6,478 nucleotides of DNA from Nostoc sp. CHAB 5834 (GTDB lineage: Bacteria > Cyanobacteriota > Cyanobacteriia > Cyanobacteriales > Nostocaceae), in assembly GCA_020829485.1 (NCBI GenBank), contig JAIVFU010000251.1, positions 1-6,478 on the forward strand, written 5' to 3'. The notes under the pieces are model-generated. The model was not told the origin of the DNA, ran no database searches, and saw nothing but the letters and a program-made list of their open reading frames with translations. Shown piece by piece: positions 1 to 4,399 of this stretch. Made by a program: the position numbers and the translations under genes. Each line of letters starts with the position of its first letter. Position 1 is the stretch's first letter.

Positions 1-186
1 TCTTCGTTGGCTGACCAAATCGAAGAGGGGGTTGCCTCATTCCAACCAAGCCGCGCTAGCCGTGGCCGAGCTCTGCCAGGTCAATCTTCCGCTGCGCAAG
101 CACTCAACCGTTTGGCTGCCATGCAGCGAATGCAGCTCGGCGGGCCTCCTCGACACTTGTACTATGGCCAATTTCCAGTTCAATGA
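1..186 (+). CDS. C-terminal fragment of an unidentified protein
   Basis: The frame is open from the first base and ends at TGA 184-186, giving 61 residues of a protein that begins outside the window. The fragment is rich in Ser, Ala, Arg, Gln and Pro and ends in YYGQFPVQ. I see no catalytic motif and no membrane segment. An intrinsic terminator follows within ten bases, which supports this being a true gene end. The length and composition would suit the tail of a phage structural protein, but that is a guess, and the fragment alone does not identify a family. Confidence 0.55.
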   Translation, partial: SSLADQIEEGVASFQPSRASRGRALPGQSSAAQALNRLAAMQRMQLGGPPRHLYYGQFPVQ

Positions 187-192
187 TTAAAT

Positions 193-226
193 AAAGTGCA
201 TCTCTAAACAAGGGGTGCACTTTTTT
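193..226 (+). terminator. Intrinsic terminator after the first gene
   Basis: AAAGTGCA (193-200) pairs perfectly with TGCACTTT (216-223) around a 15-base loop, and T residues run on to 226. The stem is A/T-rich at its base and the loop is long, so termination may be partial. The CYTH gene downstream has no obvious promoter of its own and may depend on read-through. Confidence 0.65.
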
Positions 227-249
227 CTTTTGAGGCCACCTCCAAAATC

Positions 250-912
250 ATGGCAACTGAAATTGAACGTAAATGGTCCTTGCTGTCACTCCCCAACCTG
301 GAGGGCGTTCCTCGAAAAAGCATTTTTCAAGCGTACCTGGACGCGGCCGTGTTGCAACCAATTTTCTTGACCAAAGCGTCTACCGCTACGTTACGGATTT
401 GTAGCGCTTATGAAGGGCGTGACCGTTTAGCCTGGAATTTTGAGGTCCCCCTCGCTGACGCTGAAGACATGCAAGTCTTCGTGAGGGCGGGGGTGCCCCT
501 AACCATTCGCGTTCGGGTCATCGCGGATGCGATTGCATTCCTCACGCTAAAGTCGCCACCGACAGGATTTGCTAGTCGTCGTGAATGGGAATACACCATT
601 TTCCTGAGCATTGCTGAAGAGCTTTGCTCTGTTGGCAAGGTCCCGAGCATCAAAAAAGTCAGATATGAGCTGGAAGGCCTTACAAGCGGAGAAAGGGGAC
701 AGATGATTCCGCTTGTCTATGAGCTGGACCAGTACCTCGGAGACCTAAAAGGGCTGTACAGCGTTGAGGTGGAGTTGCCCAATGCAGCTTTGCATGTTCC
801 GAACCTTCCCTGGATGGGGGCAGAAGTGACGGGGGTTCGCGCTTGGGACAACGACATGCTGGCCAAGCAGGGCGTTCCGCCAGGGGCCCTGTTGCTACGA
901 AAGCCCGAGTAA
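250..912 (+). CDS. CYTH / triphosphate tunnel metalloenzyme family protein
   Basis: This 220-residue protein begins with the CYTH signature ExExK (E4, E6, K8 in ATEIERKW). Members fold into an eight-stranded beta tunnel that binds the triphosphate of a nucleotide, thiamine or inorganic tripolyphosphate with divalent metal; the family includes class IV adenylate cyclases and triphosphatases. Other expected tunnel residues are visible: R87 and R89 (IRVRV), K101 (LTLKSP), E112 and E114 (REWEY), R138 (KVRYELEG), E173 and E175 (VEVELPN), and a C-terminal WMGAEVTGVRAWDN segment resembling the WFGEEVT region of bacterial members. Compact bacterial members are near 150-180 residues; the extra length here lies mainly between about residues 32 and 83, before the RxR strand. 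The start is ATG 250, since the signature lies at the very N terminus; the GAGG at 232-235 is a distant, weak ribosome site. The family call is firm, but the substrate cannot be read from sequence. Confidence 0.88.
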   Translation: MATEIERKWSLLSLPNLEGVPRKSIFQAYLDAAVLQPIFLTKASTATLRICSAYEGRDRLAWNFEVPLADAEDMQVFVRAGVPLTIRVRVIADAIAFLTLKSPPTGFASRREWEYTIFLSIAEELCSVGKVPSIKKVRYELEGLTSGERGQMIPLVYELDQYLGDLKGLYSVEVELPNAALHVPNLPWMGAEVTGVRAWDNDMLAKQGVPPGALLLRKPE

Positions 913-944
913 TACCACGACCGCAGCTCTCTTCAGAATTTGGT

Positions 945-953
945 TGCTATATA
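945..953 (+). promoter_or_regulatory. Possible extended -10 promoter for the GNAT gene
   Basis: TG at 945-946, one base, then TATATA at 948-953 forms an extended -10 element. No good -35 lies 16-18 bases upstream. Transcription would begin near 960, about 30 bases before the ATG at 992. Confidence 0.35.
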
Positions 954-991
954 AGTCGAGCCTCGATTCATGGGGTGACTGGAGACTGTTT

Positions 992-2176
992 ATGTCCGCA
1001 ACTGTCCTTTCCGCTGATAAGCTATTCGCCTTACTCGGACAGTCCTCGCTGAGCGTGCAATCTGTCGTCAAGCATTTGCTGCAATTTGCTCCCTTGAATT
1101 CCGCGGGGCAACTTATCCCTTGGCCCAATGCTTCGACTGTCACGGTCGAAGACTTGCTAAACACCCACATCTCGTACACGGCGATTGAGCCCAAGGGACG
1201 GCGGATTTCCGGGGCGGATGTAACCGTGCTCTACTTTGCTGAAGTTTTGAACAGCATTGCCCACTACGAAAACATCAACAACGGTGAAGGCCTTGAGATG
1301 GCTAAGCCACAGTTCAAGGAACTGCACAAGGTTGCGATGCAATACTTGGCGCCATATGCGGAGGACACCGTGTTGTCCCTGCTAAAAGGCTTCCCGGATG
1401 CATCCGGTTTTTACCAGGGATTTTTTGCTTCCGACCCTGATGAGCTAGAAGCGCTAATCTCTTCTTCAGTGGGGGAGGACCATCCAAAGTACCAGCCTGT
1501 GCGGCTGCACGACGCACCCTTTGAAGAGGCTTACCAGCTGAGGATTTGGCGTACGGCGCGGCCGTCCTACGCCTTGGCTCGGGAAAAGGTATTCGACATC
1601 CAAGCATTGCTTTCGGACGCTCGCGGAGGTGCTGCGGCCTACCTCTCAATGCGGGTCGCTTTCCTGCCCAAAACCCTTGATTCCGCCACGCTAGTTGCTG
1701 TCCTTGACAATTACGATGCGCAGGGCCTGGAGCTGGGCGTTTGCCTCCACACCTGGCTGCAATCAAATCAGCTTGAGGACTTGTCGATGTTCGGTGGCGG
1801 GGGGCTTGTTCACCTCCAAAATTTCGAGGTTCGGAGCGAACTCCGCGGCAGGGGGTTAGGCGCTCGGCTCATGAAGACCGTGCTTCCCTTGGCCACCGCG
1901 GGGCTCAGTCGTCGGCCGCTCGCTCGGTTGCTGATGTCTGTTCGGCCCCTGCAGTTCAGCTACCCGCTCACCGGGCTCACGCCGGACCTTCACCTTGAGA
2001 CGCTTGATGCCCGAGATAGCCTGCACGCTTACTTCGAAAAAGAAAGGTTCCAGGATGCGATTCCCTCTATGAAGGGAACGGAAGTCATCTACTTGCCGAA
2101 CGACAAGGTGTCATACGGCAGTCAGCTTGAACAGTTCCAGGCGTTGAGCGATGCGTTTAGCACCACGGGGCCCTGA
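992..2176 (+). CDS. Protein with a C-terminal GNAT acetyltransferase domain
   Basis: This 394-residue protein starts at ATG 992, preceded by GGAG at 981-984 with a seven-base spacer. An upstream in-frame TTG at 944 has no ribosome site and overlaps the likely promoter. Residues about 272-300 carry GNAT motif A: a hydrophobic strand (LVHLQNFEV), then R285-G290 (RGRGLG) and a helix (ARLMKTVLPLA). The Q/R-x-x-G-x-G/A loop binds the pyrophosphate of acetyl-CoA. The family transfers an acetyl group to amines of proteins, small molecules or aminoacyl-tRNAs. The first 250 residues or so are not recognised and contain no second clear domain; the segment around 200-270 may hold the first GNAT strands. 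The substrate is unknown. It lies 79 bases after the CYTH gene on the same strand and could share its transcript as well as use the extended -10 element. Confidence 0.72.
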   Translation: MSATVLSADKLFALLGQSSLSVQSVVKHLLQFAPLNSAGQLIPWPNASTVTVEDLLNTHISYTAIEPKGRRISGADVTVLYFAEVLNSIAHYENINNGEGLEMAKPQFKELHKVAMQYLAPYAEDTVLSLLKGFPDASGFYQGFFASDPDELEALISSSVGEDHPKYQPVRLHDAPFEEAYQLRIWRTARPSYALAREKVFDIQALLSDARGGAAAYLSMRVAFLPKTLDSATLVAVLDNYDAQGLELGVCLHTWLQSNQLEDLSMFGGGGLVHLQNFEVRSELRGRGLGARLMKTVLPLATAGLSRRPLARLLMSVRPLQFSYPLTGLTPDLHLETLDARDSLHAYFEKERFQDAIPSMKGTEVIYLPNDKVSYGSQLEQFQALSDAFSTTGP

Positions 2177-2200
2177 TGCAAAAATATTTTAGCTAAAGTG

Positions 2201-2228
2201 TTGCGTATATAAAATATTCTGCTATATT
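2201..2228 (+). promoter_or_regulatory. Promoter for the tRNA leader region
   Basis: TTGCGT at 2201-2206 and TATATT at 2223-2228 are separated by 16 bases in a sharply AT-rich stretch between two GC-richer genes. The -10 matches consensus at five of six positions, the -35 only in TTG. The element also carries an imperfect dyad (TGCGTATAT at 2202-2210 facing ATATTACGCA at 2224-2233), which could be an operator. Transcription would start near 2235 and run through the leader to the tRNA cluster. Confidence 0.55.
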
Positions 2229-2261
2229 ACGCATATCAACCAATTTTCTGGACTCATCATC

Positions 2262-2363
2262 ATGTCGTTCTCTTCCACGTTCGTCTCCTTCGCTGCCCGG
2301 TCTTTCCGGTCTGTGGAAGTGCGCGCTCGTGATGAACGCGATGAACGCTCCGAGCGTTCCTGA
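2262..2363 (+). CDS. Possible 33-codon leader peptide ORF before the tRNA cluster
   Basis: ATG 2262 opens a 33-codon frame ending at TGA 2361-2363, about 27 bases after the predicted transcription start. It begins MSFSSTFVSFAARSF and ends RARDERDERSERS. The ribosome site is weak (TGGA at 2249-2252). The peptide has no recognisable domain. Its C-terminal nine-residue run DERDERSER contains only Asp, Glu, Arg and Ser, and the downstream tRNAs are for Asp, Glu and Arg. The ORF end overlaps a hairpin (2343-2359) and lies 12 bases upstream of the alternative-pairing region. This could be an attenuation leader peptide. Equally, it may be a chance ORF inside a structured RNA, since low-complexity coding of this kind can arise from the tandem repeat at 2331-2348. 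Confidence 0.35.
   Translation: MSFSSTFVSFAARSFRSVEVRARDERDERSERS
2331..2348 (+). repeat. Tandem 9-bp repeat inside the leader ORF
   Basis: GATGAACGC occurs twice in direct succession (2331-2339 and 2340-2348), encoding DER-DER in the leader frame. The second copy runs into the 5' arm of the hairpin at 2343-2359. Confidence 0.8.
2343..2359 (+). other. Perfect hairpin at the end of the leader ORF
   Basis: GAACGCT (2343-2349) and AGCGTTC (2353-2359) are perfect complements around a CCG loop, ending just before the TGA. A translating ribosome would melt this stem. It could act as a transcription-pause hairpin. Confidence 0.6.
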
Positions 2364-2374
2364 GTCCCTGGCCG

Positions 2375-2466
2375 TTTCCGCCAGGTGCTGGCGGAAGTTA
2401 AAACGGTTGCACACTAGCATCAATCCGTAAATTTCCTGCCAGCAAGCGCAAGTTTGCTGGCTTTTT
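2375..2466 (+). promoter_or_regulatory. Candidate transcription attenuator with alternative folds
   Basis: Four segments matter. A is TTTCCGCCAG (2375-2384), B is CTGGCGGAA (2388-2396), C is TTTCC-T-GCCAG (2432-2442), and D is TTGCTGGC (2454-2461). A and B form a nine-base-pair stem with a GTG loop, and C with D forms the terminator stem. A and C are near-identical repeats, so B can instead pair with C over CTGGC:GCCAG and GGAA:TTCC with one bulged T, extended by G2397-T2432, T2398-A2431 and T2399-A2430. That fold removes the 5' arm of the terminator. Between B and C, ACGGTTG (2403-2409) can pair with CAA-t-CCGT (2421-2428) inside the same long hairpin. The pairings are read directly; regulatory function is inferred. 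The polarity of any control, and whether ribosomes, a protein or nothing drives it, is not visible. Confidence 0.55.
2438..2466 (+). terminator. Intrinsic terminator immediately before the tRNA cluster
   Basis: GCCAGCAA (2438-2445) pairs perfectly with TTGCTGGC (2454-2461) around an eight-base loop, followed by five T residues at 2462-2466 and, after CCG, five more. The first tRNA starts at 2475, so the tRNAs must be reached by read-through or anti-termination unless a promoter inside this short gap was missed. Confidence 0.75.
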
Positions 2467-2474
2467 CCGTTTTT

Positions 2475-2549
2475 GGTTTGTTAGCTCAGGGGTAGAGCAC
2501 CGGACTGTCAATCCGGAGGCCACGGGTTCGAGACCCGTACAGACCGCCA
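2475..2549 (+). tRNA. tRNA-Asp (anticodon GTC)
   Basis: The cloverleaf is complete. The acceptor GGTTTGT pairs with ACAGACC (2539-2545, one G-U pair); D stem GCTC/GAGC; anticodon stem CCGGA/TCCGG with loop CTGTCAA giving GTC; T stem ACGGG/CCCGT with loop TTCGAGA. The discriminator is G, the usual base for tRNA-Asp, and CCA is encoded. It reads GAC and GAT. Only eight bases separate it from the T run of the preceding terminator. Confidence 0.96.
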
Positions 2550-2555
2550 ATCAGT

Positions 2556-2632
2556 GTCGCGTTCGTCCAACTGGAATAGGACACCCGCCTTTCACGCGGG
2601 CAATGGGGGTTCGAGTCCCCTACGCGACTCCA
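2556..2632 (+). tRNA. tRNA-Glu (anticodon TTC), copy 1
   Basis: The acceptor GTCGCGT pairs fully with ACGCGAC (2622-2628). The D stem is GTCC/GGAC, the anticodon stem CCCGC/GCGGG with loop CTTTCAC giving TTC, then a four-base variable loop and T stem GGGGG/CCCCT, all as in bacterial tRNA-Glu. CCA is encoded. The discriminator base (2629) is T, whereas bacterial tRNA-Glu normally has G or A. Six bases separate it from tRNA-Asp, so the two are surely cotranscribed. Confidence 0.95.
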
Positions 2633-2641
2633 ATTTGCATT

Positions 2642-2716
2642 ATGAATTTGGATTCAAGATTCATTTAGAAGCAGTGTGAGCTTTTCAGGTCCTGCGAGAC
2701 AGGCCTTCTTCTAAAT
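2642..2716 (+). other. Structured spacer between tRNA-Glu and tRNA-Arg
   Basis: Two consecutive stems fill the 91-base gap. The first pairs ATGAATTTG (2642-2650) with CAA-g-ATTCAT (2655-2664), nine pairs, one bulged G, loop GATT. The second pairs ATTTAGAAG (2663-2671) with CTTCTAAAT (2708-2716), nine pairs, and encloses a smaller stem GG-t-CCTG/CAGG-CC (2688-2705). The two outer stems share bases 2663-2664. There is no D arm or anticodon arm, so it is not a recognisable tRNA. It may be a processing signal, a small stable RNA, or the remnant of a degraded tRNA. Confidence 0.45.
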
Positions 2717-2723
2717 CTGTTTT

Positions 2724-2797
2724 GCGCCGGTAGCTCAGTGGATAGAGCAGTGGTCTTCGACACCACGTTGTCACTGGTTCGATTCCAGTCCGGCGCT
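2724..2797 (+). tRNA. tRNA-Arg (anticodon TCG)
   Basis: The acceptor GCGCCGG pairs fully with CCGGCGC (2790-2796). The D stem is GCTC/GAGC, the anticodon stem GTGGT/ACCAC with loop CTTCGAC giving TCG, and the T stem ACTGG/CCAGT with loop TTCGATT. It would read CGA and, depending on U34 modification, other CGN codons. The discriminator is T, which is unusual for tRNA-Arg. The next bases are CAT, so the CCA end is not encoded and would need the host CCA-adding enzyme. Confidence 0.93.
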
Positions 2798-2802
2798 CAT
2801 AT

Positions 2803-2879
2803 GTCGCGTTCGTCTAATCGGACTAGGACATCCGCCTTTCACGTGGATAATGGGGGTTCGAGTCCCCTACGCGATGCCA
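2803..2879 (+). tRNA. tRNA-Glu (anticodon TTC), copy 2
   Basis: This copy differs from the first tRNA-Glu at ten of 77 positions. The anticodon loop CTTTCAC and T arm are identical. The anticodon stem is TCCGC/GTGGA: relative to copy 1 one C-G pair became T-A by changes on both sides, and one G-C became G-T. The acceptor GTCGCGT faces ACGCGAT, so the first pair is G1-U72 rather than G1-C72. The discriminator is the normal G and CCA is encoded. Five bases separate it from tRNA-Arg. Confidence 0.94.
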
Positions 2880-2882
2880 ATT

Positions 2883-2912
2883 AAAAAAACTGGCCCAGGA
2901 GAGGGCCAGTTT
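2883..2912 (-). terminator. Terminator between the tRNA cluster and the minus-strand genes
   Basis: AAACTGGCCC (2887-2896) and GGGCCAGTTT (2903-2912) pair perfectly around a six-base loop. On the minus strand the stem is followed by a run of T residues (complement of 2883-2889), a textbook ending for the unknown gene at 2922-3443. On the plus strand the T run is only three bases, so the same hairpin may also stop tRNA transcripts, but less efficiently. Confidence 0.85.
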
Positions 2913-2921
2913 CAAATGAAA

Positions 2922-3443
2922 TTACTTCAATTCTCGTTCGAGAAGTTTAGTCCTGTCCACCAGAGTTCTTTCATATGCCGGAATCGCAGTTTCAAGTGCA
3001 TGCAAGGATTCCAGGGTCTTGTGAATGCCCGGTAGAGCGTCTAAGTCCTGTGCGGCATCCTTGGATTCCTTGAGGAATACAGCCATGGCTTGCTTTAATT
3101 TGGACAGAGCCAAACGCTGCTTCTCGTACTCCCCCAAAGCGGCCAAGGATTCTTGGTCCACACTTTCCAGCTTGTTAAATTCGGCAACAATGTTACGAAT
3201 GTACTGGTCAACACGTGGGTGCTGTGCCTTCTGATAAATCACAAGGCATTCTGTGTACAAAGGGAAACCAATCAAATAATTGAGAGTTCCCTTCAGAGCT
3301 TCCGTCAGAGCCTTGTGCATTGCCGTTTCAGCTTTGCGTGCTCTTTTGTCACCAGCTGCTGTCCACCCACCCTTCATGTAACGATAGTCAGCAATGGTGG
3401 GGATGAGCTCTCGAAGCACTTGATGGATTGGCTTAACTGTCAA
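2922..3443 (-). CDS. Unknown helical protein, translationally coupled to the DHH gene
   Basis: This 173-residue protein is not recognised. It starts at TTG (3443-3441), which overlaps the TGA of the DHH gene as TTGA. A strong GGAGG (complement of 3451-3455) lies seven bases upstream inside the DHH coding end, which decides the start. The composition is strongly helical and charged, with heptad-like stretches around residues 83-130 and 140-173, and only one moderately hydrophobic segment (about 54-70), too polar for a clear membrane helix. There is no signal peptide and no catalytic motif. Overlap and coupling imply production in proportion to the phosphoesterase, so it may be a partner or accessory protein. 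That is inference. Confidence 0.75.
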   Translation of the reverse strand: MTVKPIHQVLRELIPTIADYRYMKGGWTAAGDKRARKAETAMHKALTEALKGTLNYLIGFPLYTECLVIYQKAQHPRVDQYIRNIVAEFNKLESVDQESLAALGEYEKQRLALSKLKQAMAVFLKESKDAAQDLDALPGIHKTLESLHALETAIPAYERTLVDRTKLLERELK

Positions 3444-4297
3444 GACAAGTCCTCCGGGTTGATTTCTCCGCTCAGGAACTTCGTCAACAGCCTGATAGGC
3501 AGGTTGAACGAGGCTGCTTGGGGGTGTCCCCCTCCGCCAAACTTGCGAGCAATTGGTTCCACCTCGAAGGGCGCAACCGAGCGCAAACTAACCTTGATGG
3601 TGTCGGCGCTAGGGAGGTACCAAACTGCCCCAAACGTTCCGCCTTTACGAGCAAGGCGACCGCCTACTTCGCTGCTGAACTCACTGACGGCATTGACCGC
3701 CCAGCCTGGAGTGCCTAGCAGGGTGAGGGGCAACGCTTTTTCTGCGATGCTGCCACCCAGAGAGCGGAACTTGTCGTTCATTGCGGTCCCTCTCAGGACG
3801 TAAGCAGAAGTGGCTGTGGCGTCCAGGGAGGCCACTGCATGCCACTTCTCGAAGTCGAAACCTTCCGCATCAAGTGCGGCCAAGTAGCTGCCGGTTTCGG
3901 GATACCGCCATTTCCAGAGGTCTCGGTCTTCAATGTGCTTGATGAGCGCAATGACTTCCTTTTCTGGATGGAAATACTCCCAGGCAAGGCGAGCCCCAGA
4001 CTTGGTCAAGTCGAAGTGGATAACTCCGCACCGGCATGAAAACGACTTGAGCTTTTGCTGACTTGTCAGATGGTGGTCGAGCAGGACGACCTTGGATGCC
4101 TCGGAGTCTATCCTTGTCATCACCTCGGGGGTGAAGCAAAAGTCTAGGATGTAAACGTCTCGTCCTGTAACTGGAGGGGGGACATCGCCATAACCACAAG
4201 GTACGTACTCGGCATTGTTCTTGAAAACAAGCCACGCTGCATACGCTGCGCCGAATCCATCGGGGCAATTCCCGTGATAAAAGACAATGGGTGTCAT
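3440..4297 (-). CDS. DHH/DHHA1 family phosphoesterase
   Basis: This 285-residue protein has the DHH superfamily motifs in order. Motif I is HGNCPDGFGAA (H8, D13), motif II ILDF (D52), motif III the name-giving D74-H75-H76, and motif IV IEDRDLW (D124, D126). The DHHA1 substrate-binding domain carries GGGGHPQAA (254-262). These ligands hold two metal ions, usually Mn, and hydrolyse phosphodiesters or phosphomonoesters. Relatives include nano-RNases that digest short RNA or linear dinucleotides, pAp phosphatases and cyclic-dinucleotide phosphodiesterases; sequence alone does not choose among these. Motif I is the short CxDGxxAA-type version, lacking the second Asp of HxxPDGD. Length suits a stand-alone DHH-DHHA1 enzyme with no added domain. 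The start is ATG 4297, with AGGA (complement of 4303-4306) five bases upstream. Its stop overlaps the start of the next gene. Confidence 0.93.
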   Translation of the reverse strand: MTPIVFYHGNCPDGFGAAYAAWLVFKNNAEYVPCGYGDVPPPVTGRDVYILDFCFTPEVMTRIDSEASKVVLLDHHLTSQQKLKSFSCRCGVIHFDLTKSGARLAWEYFHPEKEVIALIKHIEDRDLWKWRYPETGSYLAALDAEGFDFEKWHAVASLDATATSAYVLRGTAMNDKFRSLGGSIAEKALPLTLLGTPGWAVNAVSEFSSEVGGRLARKGGTFGAVWYLPSADTIKVSLRSVAPFEVEPIARKFGGGGHPQAASFNLPIRLLTKFLSGEINPEDLS

Positions 4298-4323
4298 ACT
4301 GGTCCTATGTGAATGGTCTACAA

Positions 4324-4352
4324 GGTATAGGCTCCAGTGGCTTAGGCCCCAA
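4324..4352 (-). promoter_or_regulatory. Candidate promoter for the DHH operon
   Basis: On the minus strand, TTGGGG (complement of 4347-4352) and TATACC (complement of 4324-4329) are spaced by 17 bases. The -10 matches four of six positions, the -35 three. Transcription would begin near 4316, about 18 bases before the ATG. The HU terminator lies immediately upstream, so a separate promoter is expected here. Confidence 0.4.
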
Positions 4353-4354
4353 TT

Positions 4355-4378
4355 AAAAAAGGGCCCGCAGGCCCTTTT
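4355..4378 (-). terminator. Intrinsic terminator of the HU gene
   Basis: AAAAGGGCC (4357-4365) and GGCCCTTTT (4370-4378) pair perfectly around a CGCA loop. Read on the minus strand, the stem ends in six T residues (complement of 4355-4360). It lies 21 bases after the HU stop codon and insulates the DHH operon. Four T residues on the plus side could stop antisense transcripts. Confidence 0.88.
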
Positions 4379-4399
4379 ATCGAAGGCGAACGTGTTCGT

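Noticed and set aside
944..991. TTG start 16 codons upstream of the GNAT protein
   Set aside because: It has no ribosome site and overlaps the extended -10 element, whereas ATG 992 has GGAG seven bases upstream.
1314..1766. 150-residue open frame on the minus strand
   Set aside because: It lies inside the well-supported GNAT-domain gene and its translation is Arg/Pro/Ala-rich and domain-free, typical of an antisense shadow.
2154..2190. Terminator at the end of the GNAT gene
   Set aside because: The GC-rich stretch around the stop makes only a stem with several mismatches and no proper T run follows.
2193..2423. 76-residue minus-strand frame across the tRNA leader
   Set aside because: It covers the promoter and hairpins of the leader and has no ribosome site; the dyads explain the region better.
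2663..2716. A fifth tRNA between tRNA-Glu and tRNA-Arg
   Set aside because: The nine-pair outer stem looks like an acceptor, but the enclosed 36 bases are too few for D, anticodon and T arms.
2556..2879. Short repeats suggesting a CRISPR-like array
   Set aside because: The repeated stretches are the T arms and anticodon loops of the two tRNA-Glu copies.
3153..3803. 216-residue open frame on the plus strand
   Set aside because: It runs antisense across the junction of the DHH gene and its coupled partner, both of which have motif or ribosome-site support; its translation shows no domain.
3930..4268. 112-residue open frame on the minus strand in another frame
   Set aside because: It overlaps the DHH motifs completely and gives an Arg/Cys/Pro-rich product.
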